Shown in pieces: positions 32,163-43,269 of a stretch of 52,340 bases of DNA (positions are counted from its first letter, which is position 1; every line of letters begins with the position of its first letter). This stretch comes from Chara braunii (taxonomy: Eukaryota > Streptophyta > Charophyceae > Charales > Characeae), in NCBI GenBank assembly GCA_003427395.1, contig BFEA01000609.1, forward strand, positions 159,000-211,339, in the 5' to 3' direction. The position numbers and the translations under genes are program-made. The notes below the pieces were generated by a model that saw only the letters and a list, made by a program, of their open reading frames with translations, was not told the origin of the DNA and did no database searches.

Positions 32163-33334
32163 CTGAGGGTTCTTGCTCGAAAGCTTTGCTGTGCATGGGA
32201 AGACGCTGACCTGGAGATACACTGTGGGGTGGCGTGCTGACGAGTTGTTCCTGTGGGATTGGGGGGAGGAAGAGAGGCTGTAGCAAGGGGTTGGGAGGCC
32301 GTGCCTGTGGTCTCCGTGTTTGTTCTTTCTCCCCCTTCCCTTCATGTGTGTTGATTTCCCTTGATTGCTGAATTCTTCCTCTCTTGATGAGCTTTGAGTT
32401 CATTTACTGTGGGTCATATTCACTTAGGGTTTGTGACTGGGACCTGGGATGTGCTCGACTGCTTTGCCATGCTATATCCCCCCCGAAATCTTGCTTTGTA
32501 GGGACTGATCATTGGTGGTTCAGTATAGTAGGGCAGAAGTCTATTGTCCATGAGGCTGAGTTAATTCTTCCCTCCTGGGGAAGCAATCAATGCTCAGCGC
32601 TCAATCTTCATTCTTGTCGTACAGGGAATGTGACGGACCCTCCGGGATGGCGCTCCGACAGGATCAAGGCGAAGGGATGAGGATGGGGGAGATGGAGATG
32701 GAGCTGGAAGGGACAACGCAACTCCAACGCAGACTCAACATGCACATACTCCAAACTGTGCAAATGAAGAATGACGAAAAATAGACAACAGCTGGGGTAT
32801 ACCCTTAGCGGACTGACTGGACTAGACTGGACTGGCCTGGTACCGACAATGGTACCGGGCAGGACGGGATTGGACTGAAACAGTGCACGGCCTGGTCCCA
32901 CAGGCCGAACTGGCAAATAGCCAAATAGGCCCTGGCTGTAGGCCAGGGCAGATGAAGGCCCGCTGCACGATCCTCAAACCTGTAATGGATCGCAAGAACC
33001 ATAAACACGCTATCCGCAAAAGCAGCGAAACTCTGCAATAAAGAAAGCTGAGAAGTCTAGGATGCGGAGCAAGCTCCATGCTGAGTCCATGTGATGCAGC
33101 CTAAGCTACATAATATAAAAAAAAAAACAAATGTTTGGTATACATGTCCTAGCTAACAACAAAAAATGAAATGTAGCAATATACAATCCTAAGTCCTGGA
33201 GGCAATTGCTTCAGTGCTGAAAGGAAAAAGAGCAATATGGCACAAGATAATGTCCTGTCGCTGAACCACTAAGAGTGGGATGGTCTCAGAGGGGGTGAAT
33301 GCAGCCTGAGAATCGAAACTCTTAAAGGCAGTCA
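32163..33334. other. Older LINE 3' region and non-coding flank
   Basis: Probably the 3' UTR of the older LINE at first. An A12 run lies near 33,117-33,128. No coding or RNA gene signal otherwise. Confidence 0.4.
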
Positions 33335-34888
33335 TGTGACGAACCACTTCCCGAACCCGTGCTATCTTTCGTACCCTTTTTTCTTGTATCATACCAACCC
33401 ATAAAAACCTCGTTTCGTTTTCTTGATCTTGGGTACCGCGTTTTTTACTCCCATCTTTTGGAAGCTTTTACGATTCTTGGGTTCTGCTTTTTTTTTGGCA
33501 AGTCGGAAAATACATGGGAATTTACGTGCACCTTAGCGAGCGCATTGGGAATTGGGCCCGACAGTTGGAAATTTTGGGATAAGCGGAACTTCGACGTGTC
33601 CTTTTTGTGTGTGAATGTTCTCGGTCGCGTTGGGGAAAACTCTCGGAATTTTGTGCGAATACGAATAGGCGTAGGATTTTTTTTTCGCGCGCGGATATGG
33701 TGATTTCAATTTTGAATTAGGATAGAAGCAAACTGTAACTGTTTCGGTGCCTTTTTCTCTCTTTTTGTTAACGGCGCCGCGCATGCAAAAACTTTCTCCT
33801 TTCTGTCCCCCGCATCGCTCCCTCCCGCGCTCCCTTCCCCTTCTCCCTCCTTTTTGTTTCTCCCCGTAACTGTTTTCTCTCTCTCTCCCACTCTGCTTTT
33901 TCTTTGTGCGCCCATTTTCCTTTCTTGATCTTCTGAATCTTGGACCCGTCTTGCGCTACTTCTCGCGCCTTTTCCCTTCTCACCCTCTAATCTAGCGCTC
34001 GACGCCCGGTCGATCCTTCGATAACTCCCGCTCACCAATCAGTTGCGTGGATCAATAGGATCTTCCTATTGCGCGACGAATCTGATTGGTTGAACCTTGA
34101 GTCTCGAGGGATCAACATGGCTTCCACGGAGCGCTCCTCTCAAAGTCTTCTCCTCTTACACCCCAACCTTCCCTTCGCTTTCTTTCCCTTCCGTCTCCCC
34201 TGTCGCAACTATAAAATCCGCAAGCGCGTCCGCAATTCTCTCTTACGTTCTCGACTCCTGAGCCAGCTTCCGGGAAGCAGTGGCTAGGCAGAGTGGTTGA
34301 TGCGAGTCGGAAAGTCCTGTCGGGCTGACGATAGGCTGATCGGTTGCGCGCTTGATCGCCACGACGGACTGTGGGATCTGGGCGAGCCGTGTCAAGTTTA
34401 CGTCGGCGGGGTGACGATCGCAATGGTGAGAGTTAGCACGCGACGACCGGGACCGTCGGTGCAGGTATGGGGATTGATGATCGGAGTTGAGTGAGTGATT
34501 GGCCTGGGGCCATATTGGAATTCACGGCGAATGCGCCTTTGTGATTGCGAATCTTTGCCTCAGACGTGAGTGTGCGGCGGCAACGCCGACTTTTCTCTCT
34601 CCGGACCTTGTTATCTTCTATCTCGACTTTCCTCCCTCGATTCTCTCTCTCTCTCTCTCTCTCTTCCTCTTCTTCACGGGTGAATGGTGATGCGTCTGAA
34701 TGATTGTCTCTCCCTTGAATGGGAATGAGTCGGCATGTTGTTTCTGTGTGAAAGAACTTCTTCCGGAACTCTTCCATCAGTTTCCTGGGTAGTCCCCCTA
34801 TGCAAGGACCCCGTCTTCTTGTCTTGTGAACGGTGGATGCGTGTGTATTGTTCAGAGATTTCTGGTCCGAGTACATGGTGAAGAGAAG
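33335..34888 (+). mobile_element. LTR copy C, 3'-truncated
   Basis: It starts TGTGACGAACCACTTCCCG at 33,335 and shows the U3 blocks (GACGTGTCCTTT, GAATAGGCGTAGGA), TATA box, conserved leader (CACGACGGACTGTGGGATC ... CGGCGGGGTGACGATCGC), CT run at 34,641-34,664 and a stretch CTTGTGAACGGTGGATG also present at 47,582. The ORF and the terminal block are missing; an inverted-repeat element begins at 34,889. Confidence 0.75.
34210..34216 (+). promoter_or_regulatory. TATA box of LTR C
   Basis: TATAAAA then TCCGCAAGCGC, 875 bases into the LTR, same context as in LTR B. Confidence 0.6.
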
Positions 34889-35067
34889 GCGGCCACAGTT
34901 CCATTAGCTCGCCATCCGCCACAGTCCGGGAAGCAGGCCGGGACAGCAACCACAGCGCACGTGGCGGCGGCGATGTAATGGAACCAAGACCCTTTTTCCG
35001 CCAGAAAAATGCAGTTTTCGGCCTCTCGCCACTGTTTGTGGCGGATGGCGAGTAGTGGAACGAGGCC
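34889..35067. mobile_element. hAT-like MITE (GCCATCCGCCA family)
   Basis: Inverted ends of about 35 bases: TTCCATTAGCTCGCCATCCGC at left, GCGGATGGCGAGTAGTGGAA at right, followed by CGAGGCCCT. Same family as 40,587-40,975 and 43,093-43,205. Non-coding. Confidence 0.65.
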
Positions 35068-36317
35068 CTCTGTCCGCCACCGAGGCCCTCTCTGGGACCT
35101 GCCGTGTAACTTTGGCATTTTTTCCGGAATTCGCGGGTGCCACGGAGGATTCAGCCATCATTACAGCGAGTGGAAACCGAGGCTGAAGTCTTCCAGGCCA
35201 CGCCCTATGGTCTGGGGGTCTGAAAAACCCTCCGCACCAAAACCTACGCTTTTCCCGCATACCTGTGGGGTCCGGGCCTAAAAAAAAAAAAATCTGGGCA
35301 CATGCTGAACTGCAGGAGAACCTACGGGGCCAGCTCAATTCCTACACCCTTGCACTATTGAAATAGAGACCTGTGTTCGAATCCGGAAATGAAATTCTGA
35401 ATTACTTGGTCAGCTCGACAATGGATGTATCTCAAGCCCGTCGCCTGCTTGCAGGAGATGCCTATAAATGTATCTGGCCACTACTACCTCCAGGTACAGA
35501 CACACGTGCACTCACCCGGTCTCATGAGCACACGTGCTGTTCGAGTTTCCTGAACAGGTCACAGTCTGCCGACTCGTAGGGACCCGCGCACCCCTGCGTG
35601 CTCAGAGACAGGCAGGGCTCAGACAGATTGTGTCTGGCATTATGCTGGCGCAGGGCCCAATGCTACCAGGCTTGCGTGTGCCATTCGCCCGCCGGGGTGG
35701 ACTGCGTGACCGAGGCACACCTTACCGCCGAAAACGTCTGTTGATCCCCTCCCCATCCCCCAGCCGACCATCGGTAATGGATTCATACACACATATATAT
35801 TCAGCGTCGTTACCCAGTGGAACAGTGAGTGATACGTTAGTATAGTAGTTCCGGAGAAGTTCTCAGCTGGCTCTCTCCCTTATCCTAGTCCTAGTAAAAC
35901 TGGCCGTATCGATAGCGATGAGGCTGCGTTAGTGGACTCATGTTCTCTCTCCATTGCATTATTATTACTCTCTTTCTTCTCTGTTTTTCTCTGTGTCTCT
36001 GTTTTCCGATCTGGCCCTTTGTCTTTCTTCTCTCCCTGTGAGAGTGGCCACCACCCTTTCTCGTACGTGCTGTCTACAAGAGGTGCTGCTTGAGTCCGAT
36101 GCGCACTGCGAAATCTCCAAGACTGTCGCTGTTGCTGTAACTCTGATCAGATTTCTTGCCCAATAGTTCTGTCGGTGAATCGAGTTCTCTCTGGAGTCGA
36201 TTGGAACACACACACACACACACATACACATACACGTGTTTCGATCTCTTGATCTCGATCTTGTTCATCCAATCGGACATTGGGAAGTCAATTTTCTGTC
36301 TGTCAGCGAGGAGAGAG
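35068..36317. other. Upstream region of the GPR1/FUN34/YaaH gene
   Basis: A possible tRNA-like B-box (GTGTTCGAATCCGG) lies near 35,370. From 35,940 the DNA is C/T-rich (CTCTCTTTCTTCTCTG...), typical of plant core promoters and 5' UTRs, and a short (CA)n run lies at 36,208-36,233. No TATA box stands out. The 5' UTR probably starts in the C/T-rich part (inference). Confidence 0.4.
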
Positions 36318-37025
36318 ATGGCGCCAATGGGTATGACGACGAACGCAGATGTCGAGAATGCTGTTTACATGCCGAGAGGAGAAGAGTCCTCCAGGAGCGA
36401 GGAAGAGAATCATGGTCGGCAACCTCGACTGCAGTCCGTTGAGACCACCCTCCTCGTGGCTAATCCTGGCCCCCTCGGTTTGAACTCCTTCGCAATTACG
36501 ACCTTCATTCTGTCTATGTTCAATGCCGGTATTCTCCCTGCATCCGTGGAGAAGGTAGTCATCCCTCTCGCTTATTTCTATGGAGGCTCCGTTCAAGTGC
36601 TGGCGGGAATAGCGGAGTTGGTCGCCAAGAACACGTTTGGTGCCACGGCATTCTGCTCCTATGGCGCGTTTTGGTTGTCCTTCGCGTACTATGTGATGGC
36701 TATCGCCCCTGGATTAGACAAGGAGAAGGTGCACATCGCTACGGGCCTGTTCCTCTTCACGTGGACGGTCTTCACCACGTACATGGCCGTCGCTTCGTCG
36801 AGGACGTTTCGCGCGCTTAATTGCGCTTTTGTCCTCTTGGCAATCACTTTTGCACTCCTGACCATTGGTGAATGGGGGGAGGTGAAGGGGTTCAAGAAGG
36901 CCGGGGGGTACTTCGGATTACTGACCGCCATAACGGCGTGGTATTGTGCATTCGGTCTGGTGCTGCTGGACACGTGGAAGTACGAGGTGGTGCCGCTTGC
37001 ATTTTACAAGCACAAGAGTAAATGA
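36318..37025 (+). CDS. GPR1/FUN34/YaaH (AceTr) family membrane protein, probable acetate/succinate transporter
   Basis: This is an intronless 235-residue protein. The ATG at 36,318 is chosen over upstream in-frame codons because they lie in a C/T- and CA-rich leader that would encode an unlikely His/Thr run. Residues 1-45 are hydrophilic and acidic. The family signature NPGPLGLNSFA starts at residue 49, just before the first helix. Six hydrophobic helices follow (about 57-77, 83-107, 114-133, 143-163, 170-187, 203-220), and GGYFGLLTAITAWYCAF in the last is typical. Yeast Ato1/2, Chlamydomonas GFY and bacterial SatP of this family move acetate, ammonium or succinate across membranes. The frame is intact, G/C-rich at third positions and free of the decay in its surroundings, so it is probably an active host gene. 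Substrate and membrane are inferred. Confidence 0.92.
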   Translation: MAPMGMTTNADVENAVYMPRGEESSRSEEENHGRQPRLQSVETTLLVANPGPLGLNSFAITTFILSMFNAGILPASVEKVVIPLAYFYGGSVQVLAGIAELVAKNTFGATAFCSYGAFWLSFAYYVMAIAPGLDKEKVHIATGLFLFTWTVFTTYMAVASSRTFRALNCAFVLLAITFALLTIGEWGEVKGFKKAGGYFGLLTAITAWYCAFGLVLLDTWKYEVVPLAFYKHKSK

Positions 37026-37318
37026 TTGATGCAGAGGAGGAGACGTTTTCGCGCGCGTGAAAGGTGGAAACAGCATGAGCGGCGTAGTTTTTCCCGCGCT
37101 TGGACAGAAAACGCTCGAGTAGAGAAAAATAGATGACAGTCCTCTCTCATCTTATTTAGTGTCCCGCTCGATCGAACAGGAAGCATGTTGTAAAGACTGA
37201 CTGACAGTGTGCCGTTTCTGACTCAGTAGTATAATTCCGCAGATTGGCGCCCTCTCTGTGTAGTAGACGAAGGGTGATTGTCGTTCTGCGCGGTTTTGCC
37301 AATAGTGGGGGGGAGGGT

Positions 37319-37349
<31 letters not shown>

Positions 37350-38600
37350 CAAGTGCGGCTAATAGTTGTGAATATGGAGGAAATTCTTTTATTTTCAGCT
37401 TAGTCTTCGACTCTTTGGTAGATCCGTAGTCATTTTTATTGAACTTGCTTTGATACTAGATCTCTCGGTGGTTATTCTGATTTCGGTGTTTTGTTTCTGT
37501 GGTGCGTTTCAACACTGACATTATTCGGTGTCTTTTTTATTTTGTTGTAGTCGTTTTTTTATTGTAGAACAGCGCTCTACGCGATCACTACGGATTTGAG
37601 CCAGAGAGTTCCTAGGATTTGTTGGGCCATTGGATCGAATGGACATGACGGGCATCACGAAGTTGTGATCGATGTCAGGTGCATTGAATCGAACGAGGTC
37701 GAAGCCACGTCCGGCGTTGCGTGGGGACGGTCAGAGTTTCACTTGAAGCGGCGACGATAGGGGACATCCAGTGTCTGTCTGCGGTCTACTTCTCTGGCTG
37801 TTGCGGGGTGCGACTCGTCCCTCGTCGCTCATGAAGAGGTGGATGGTTCTCTGATGGAGATTTGTGAAGGAATCGTCAGAGTGATTCTACTCTGGACGTT
37901 AGGAATGATGCTACAGAGTGCGTGTCCTGGCAAAGCAATCGGAATGTCGCGTGGTGCAGCTGTCCTCTCTTCCCGTTCCCTCCAAAGGAAAATCAAAGGC
38001 AGTCCACAGAGATTGATCGCACGGTCGATTCAGTTGGGTTTCTTTCTATTCGATTTTCGATTTATCAAACTCATTATTGTGGGCGGGAACCTTTTTTATT
38101 TTTCTCTGTTTCTGTTTCGTTTCTTTTCTATCGTCCCTCGCTTTGGCTTATAGAGCTGTTGCTGAAAATTCTCCGTTTCCCTAGTTTCGTGTTTGTTCCG
38201 CGTTCGACGCGCAAAGATTTTCATGTGTGCTGACAATTAGCAGCAGATACGGTTGGAATTAATCGCAGTGACCGGGGATCTGCCGGTCTGGACTGGGCCG
38301 CTTGTTGCGCGGGAAATGTGTGTGTTTGCTTGGCGGCTTCTTGTCAGCATATAGACGAGAGGTATGACCTTGTGAAGAAGACAGTATGTGGCGGTCGAAA
38401 AAAAAAAGATTGGAAGATTGGAAAAGAGTGATGAATTGCACGGAAAAGTAGTTGCACTTGGCGGCGAACTGGACTAGAAACACTGACGAAAATTCTGGGC
38501 TAGATAGAGAAAAAGATGAAAGATGCACGAATTGCCCGCCACAAGATGTTTTTTAACTTGGGACCGAATTCGCAGCACTGACCACGGTGGTCAACGCTTA
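37026..38600. other. 3' flank of the transporter gene, no further gene
   Basis: The first several hundred bases are probably 3' UTR. A (GA)n run lies at 37,319-37,346. The 104-codon frame at 37,839-38,153 has no recognisable domain, is C/T- and T-rich at its end, and is not called. Confidence 0.4.
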
Positions 38601-39148
38601 ACGGCCGGTTGGAAGGACAAATTGGCTTGGCGCGCAGTGCGATTCTTGGATTTGCATTTTCGGTCTCCGTCCTCGTATGCTACTTCATCCTTTGATAATC
38701 TGTTTCTACCGGTTCAAAGAACAAATTGGCTTGGCGCGCAGTGCGGTTCGTGACTGAGGTTGACGAAGAGGACTCGGCGCGCAGTTCGGTTCTTGGGTGA
38801 CGTTTGTGGACAGATTGGATTGGCGCGCAGTCCGAATCTTGACTGAGGTTGGCGAATATTAGCGGTAGTACAACCTGTGGATCAAAGCCATTGATTCGAC
38901 AATTTCGCTCGAACGGGGGTCTACCACGGACCCAGTCGTATTCGGCTCGAGGATTCCGATCAAGTATTGTTTCATGCCTATGATTGCGACCAGATACGTA
39001 TTCTGGTCGAGGAATCGCGTCAGTATGCTGCATGTTTTTGTCCAGATTAAAAAACGCACTCGTCGCAAGATTCGACGGATCGTCGAATACGATTCGACAA
39101 TCCTTTTGCTACTAGTTAGTGGCTCCAAATGAATGAGCAATTCCGGTT
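38601..39148. repeat. Dispersed short repeats with GGCGCGCAGT core
   Basis: ATTGGCTTGGCGCGCAGTGCG at about 38,620 and 38,725, and weaker copies near 38,775 and 38,820 (CGGCGCGCAGTTCGGTTC; TTGGCGCGCAGTCCGAATC), form an irregular repeat of about 55-110 bases. A second two-copy repeat (ATTC.G.TCGAGGA.TCC) follows near 38,940 and 39,000. No coding evidence. Confidence 0.45.
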
Positions 39149-39445
39149 GATGAAGATTCTGTTGGTGATGACTCAGTTGATGTTGATGAAGACTCAGTTA
39201 ATGTTGATGAAGACTCCATTGATGTTGATGAAGACTCAGTTGATGATCATGAAGACTCAGTTGAGATTCTGTTGGTGATGACTCAGTTGATGTTGATGAA
39301 GACTCTTGATGTTGATGAAGACTCCATTGATGTTGATGAAGACTCGGTTACTGTTGATGAAGACGCGGTTGATGTTGATGAAGACTCAGTTGATGATCAT
39401 GAAGACTCAGTTGATGATCACGAAGACTCAGTTAATGAAGACAGA
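39149..39445 (+). repeat. Minisatellite, 21-bp unit (GATGTTGATGAAGACTCAGTT)
   Basis: About a dozen imperfect 21-bp units, including a larger duplication of a block of units (GAGATTCTGTTGGTGATGAC recurs near 39,155 and 39,263). In one frame the unit encodes VDEDS-V/I and stays open for 60 codons; in another it encodes LMLMKTQ. The flanks show no gene, so coding use is unproven. Confidence 0.85.
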
Positions 39446-40052
39446 CTCTCTTGATGAAGAGAATAACCCGTTGGTGGGTGCACTTAAAGAAAGCTTTCGG
39501 GCGTTTCTGCTGCTTCAGTCCAGCATCTTACCGGTAGTGTTTTTTGGAACGTTTTCATTCGAGCGAGTTTTTTGGAAATTGCACTACCGGTAGTGGTTTT
39601 TGGAAACGTTTTCATTCGATTGAGTTCCTTCTAAGGATGGTCGTTTTTTTTTTTTTGGAGGAGGGCGGGGGAGGGTTGATAGAAAAGAAGAAGGTGGTAA
39701 GCACTGGCTAGATTGCTATTCACACGCAATAGTAAAAATTCCGTTCCTTGCGAGCGTGTACACTGCTAAAAAAAACCGCGAGAATGGGTTCTACCTTCGA
39801 CATCGTTTTTCGTTTTTTTTTGGGGGGGGGATTGAGAAAGAATGGGCTTTTTCTTAACAATGTTTCTTTGTTCATTGGATGAATCCTCTATGATTATTGG
39901 TGATGGTCACCGTTACGATTCTGTTTTTTATTTTTGGGATTGAGTAATAATGGGTTCTATGTTTCATAACCATCTTTCTTTGATCGTTGGGTGAGTCGTT
40001 TATTATGAGTATTGGTAACGGTCACCGTTATGTTTCTGTTTGGCACGGTCTG
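39446..40052. other. T-rich non-coding region
   Basis: Contains a two-copy repeat (TTACCGGTAGTGTTTTTTGGAA and ACTACCGGTAGTGGTTTTTGG) near 39,529 and 39,584, and a three-copy weak repeat with GGT.ACCGTTA near 39,910, 40,020 and 40,245. No gene seen. Confidence 0.4.
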
Positions 40053-40232
40053 TTTTTTTTTTTTTTTTTCAAGGGGGAAGGCCTTGAGATATCATCATTG
40101 AGCTGATTGGCCCCATACAATTGAGAAACATTTGCTTTTTACTCATATTCCATCATCTGGATTTGAGCTCGGGTCTGTATTTAAACAGTTCATGGGTGTA
40201 CCCAGTGGGCTAGGCTCTTGGGTCCGTCGTGA
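40053..40232 (-). mobile_element. tRNA-headed SINE
   Basis: On the minus strand a head with A-box-like GAGCCTAGCCCACTGGGTAC and B-box-like GAGCTCAAATCC is followed by a body of about 100 bases and an A-tail (T run at 40,053-40,069 on plus). Size, order of boxes and tail all fit a Pol III-transcribed SINE of about 180 bp. Confidence 0.65.
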
Positions 40233-40586
40233 TTTTTATCTTAACGGTTACCGTTAGATCGTTGTTAAAGAATGGTAATTCGTGCGTGGGATGACGGTGT
40301 TTACTATAGGTTATAGGCACCGACTCTTTTTCATGAAATTATGGGCCTCGCTCCAGTGCACAGTTTTCTAAATGTGTATGAAGGCGATAATGGTCCTGAT
40401 ACGTTAAAATTTTTAATGAGTCTGAATGTATCTGGTGCATAGAACTATCCACAGAAGTGTCGAATGGGGAAATAGTGGAGCGAGGTCCTTGTATAATTCT
40501 CTTAATCTATTTTTGTAACTTGTGTGTGTCATGACGAGTGAGTCGGGGCTAAGGTCAAATGCATTGATCTGTTCTGATCAGTTTAA

Positions 40587-40975
40587 GGGCCTAGTTGCAC
40601 TACTCGCCATCCGTCACATTTCGTGGCGGATGCGTGGAGAGTGAAAAAAATGAGAATCGCGTCGAACTCGAGTCCTGGTTGCACTTACTCGCCATTATAT
40701 TTCTTCTACACAGAAGTCATTTTTTTTTGTCTACCTGATGTCGACTCGTGAAGCCCTGCACTCTCCAGAAAGCTGTTTTGTGGAGAGATCCGACGACCAC
40801 TCTCCACAAGCCGCCGTGCACAGGCGGGGAAACCGAATTCACTCTCAATAACTTGTGTCGACGGTGTGGCGAGCCGTCTGACACATTTTGCATTCGTAAA
40901 GTTTGGCGAGTAAGTGCAACCAGGCACGTACTCGCCAAACTTGGCCTATGGAGAGTAGTGCAACTAGGCCCTAAT
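40587..40975. mobile_element. hAT-like MITE, CACTACTCGCC family, 0.39 kb
   Basis: Left AGGGCCTAGTTGCACTACTC and right GAGTAGTGCAACTAGGCCCT are perfect inverted copies. A second inverted pair lies inside (GGTTGCACTTACTCGCCA near 40,678 and GGCGAGTAAGTGCAACCAGG near 40,905), so a sister element may be nested within. Confidence 0.75.
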
Positions 40976-42060
40976 ATCTGATCCGTCGTCCATGGGGCGA
41001 GCTATTTTGTTTTTTGGGAAAAAAAAAGAAAAAGAAAAGGAAAAAATGAAAGTTGACGAGTGAGTCGCTTCTGTCGAGAGAATGATGAGAGCGGTAACGG
41101 TGCGAGCTATTGTTTTCTTTTCTTTTTTTGAATTTTTTCTTGATCAAGTAAAAAACCATGACTTTGTTTAGTGAAGTAAATAACCATGCGCTTTCTGAAG
41201 TAAATAACCATGCGCTTTTTCATGGGGAAAAAAACGAGTCCTGGGAACCTCGCAAACACCCAGATAGAACTGTGCACCGGAAGCTTCATCCAGCTGAGCA
41301 AAGAGGATTGGATTAAGGTGCTGAATCTGGATGGGTTTTCAACAGAGATGCAGAAATGCAGTTCAATCGCGATTCTGCACCAACCTGTCCATTAAATACG
41401 TCCGGATTCAGGCGCTTAATCCAATCTTCATTGCTAGTGGGATCTGGCACCAGGTGCATGGTATTGTTAGTCTCGCCGACATTTTACTCTCGAATATGGA
41501 CTGCTGCCTTGTTCTTGTGCACGGTGTTCGCGTTTGAAGTGTCTCGCTCCACTTCTCAACATCAAATGTATCAGGAGGTGACATGGACCTGATACATCCG
41601 GACTGATTCCGCATTTCGAATGTATCTGACCATTACTCGGCCCAGATACGTTCAGAATGTTGTGAAGTTGAGCGAGGAGGACGAAGTGTTGGGCGAGTGG
41701 CGGGCGAGTTGGGAGACTGTTGCATGCTGTTCCCCTCCCAAGCGCTCTTCTCCTCGGATCCTTTTTCCTCTTCCCTTCCCTGTCACCATGCCCTGCCGAC
41801 TTCCATCGCATAGAACGCACGTGCACTGTCAATGAATGTGGACCGAATGTTGGCCAAATATAGCCATAACGAACGCACGTTCTATTCGGGGGAAGATGAG
41901 AGCGCCAGGATGTAACGCAGGCATGTTATTGAGCAGGCATGTTATTGAGCGCCTGATATTAGGCACTAAATCGTTGCTTGGAGAAACGTAATGCTAAATA
42001 TAGAATTTCAATGCCAAATATAGACTTCGTTACCACCCTGCCTGTGGAAGAAGAAACCGA
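40976..42060. other. Non-coding, fragments only
   Basis: No coding region supported. CAAATGTATCAGG ... CTGATACATCCGG near 41,565-41,600 forms a small inverted repeat. ACGCACGTTCTATTCGGGGG near 41,873 resembles the end of the TA-flanked MITE family of 44-46 kb. Confidence 0.35.
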
Positions 42061-42063
42061 TTC

Positions 42064-42068
42064 TTGGC

Positions 42069-42105
<37 letters not shown>

Positions 42106-42256
42106 TGTGTGTGAATATAGTAGGTAGTCAGCGTTGCTCGACTACGGACCTCGCTCCACTATCGACGATACGTGTGTGTGTGTGTGTGTGTGTGTGAATA
42201 TAGTAGGTAGTCAGCGTTGCTCGACTATGGACCCTCGCTCCACTACCGACGATACG
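42064..42256. repeat. (GT)n with 100-bp tandem duplication
   Basis: (GT)n at 42,070-42,112 is followed by GAATATAGTAGGTAGTCAGC, GTTGCTCGACTA.GGACC and CGCTCCACTA.CGACGATACG. The whole block, including a shorter GT run, is then repeated with few changes. The microsatellite expanded with its flank. Confidence 0.8.
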
Positions 42257-42869
42257 TGCGAAATGGGAATGAAATTTCTGCTGCTAGAACATGTGAACAC
42301 CGCCATATATTTTGTCTTATGTGCAAGGGGTGAGTAGTGGAGCGAGGCGAGGCCCTATCACGCATAGGAAATTATGCAGGCCCTGTCAGGCATAGGAAAT
42401 TACGCAGACCACTGAGGGCTTCACCCCACCAGTCACGACATGGGGTCTCGCTCCACTACTCTCTCCACTATCCAATTTCTACAAATTTGTATAGTTTTCA
42501 TTTCTCTTTTCTTTTTGTTTTTGTAAGGCTAATTCTTTAAACCCATCTCCACTACTCTCTCCACTGTTATAATACAATTTTGTAATTTTTTCTACAGTTT
42601 TGTATACTTTTCATAGCTCCACTTAACTCTACAAACCAAGTCCTGAAATTCTATTGTAAAAAAAAAATAAAAAATAAAAAATAATATTGTATAGCTGTCA
42701 GACATCCCACAGGTAAGGCACTCTGCATCCTTGTATATTTGCCAGCCTGGCAGTGCAAAATCTGTTAGTCGTGGAGTGCTCCGTCTCGGTGAGCTCACCA
42801 CCATTCGGCTCCTCCGAATTTGTAGGGGCTGTCTCTAGGCGGACAAAATGCTGTTGACCGCGTGCCTTC

Positions 42870-43013
42870 GGGCTTCGCTCCGCTACACAACATTATACAT
42901 GCATTTAGACGCTTTCCTGACCGGATGCATTCACAACGGTGGACTCGTCCGAGTGCCCCTGGTCCCAAAAGCGTCCAAATGCATGTACAGTGTTGTGTAG
43001 TGGAGCGAGGCCC
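42870..43013. mobile_element. hAT-like MITE (CACTACACAAC ends)
   Basis: Left GGCTTCGCTCCGCTACACAA and right TTGTGTAGTGGAGCGAGGCC are inverted, and the match continues inward through TATACATGCATTTAGACGCTT and its complement. About 144 bp, non-coding. Confidence 0.7.
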
Positions 43014-43092
43014 TTCTCTACTGCTGTCACCCTGTTTTCTTTTGCCGTTGCGAATTGGAGAGCCCTTTTGGGTAGTCAGACTTGTACTACAG

Positions 43093-43205
43093 TTAGGGCC
43101 TGGTCGCACTACTCGCCATCCGCCAAGATTTTGAATGCATCTCGACAAAATCATGTCCACATGCAATCAAAATCTTGGCGGATGGCGAGTAGTGGGTCGC
43201 GCCCC
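43093..43205. mobile_element. hAT-like MITE (GCCATCCGCCA family), about 113 bp
   Basis: About 40-base inverted ends: AGGGCCTGGTCGCACTACTC then GCCATCCGCCAAGATTTTGA on the left, mirrored on the right by TCAAAATCTTGGCGGATGGC and GAGTAGTGGGTCGCGCCCCT. It folds into one near-complete hairpin. Confidence 0.8.
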
Positions 43206-43269
43206 TTAAATTCATGGAGCGACTATGCGTTTTCCTCCATTTTGTGTATAGCTGTATAGTATATATATA

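Noticed and set aside
37839-38233. Small overlapping frames after the transporter gene
   Set aside because: No domain, T-rich end, two frames equally open; no evidence of coding.
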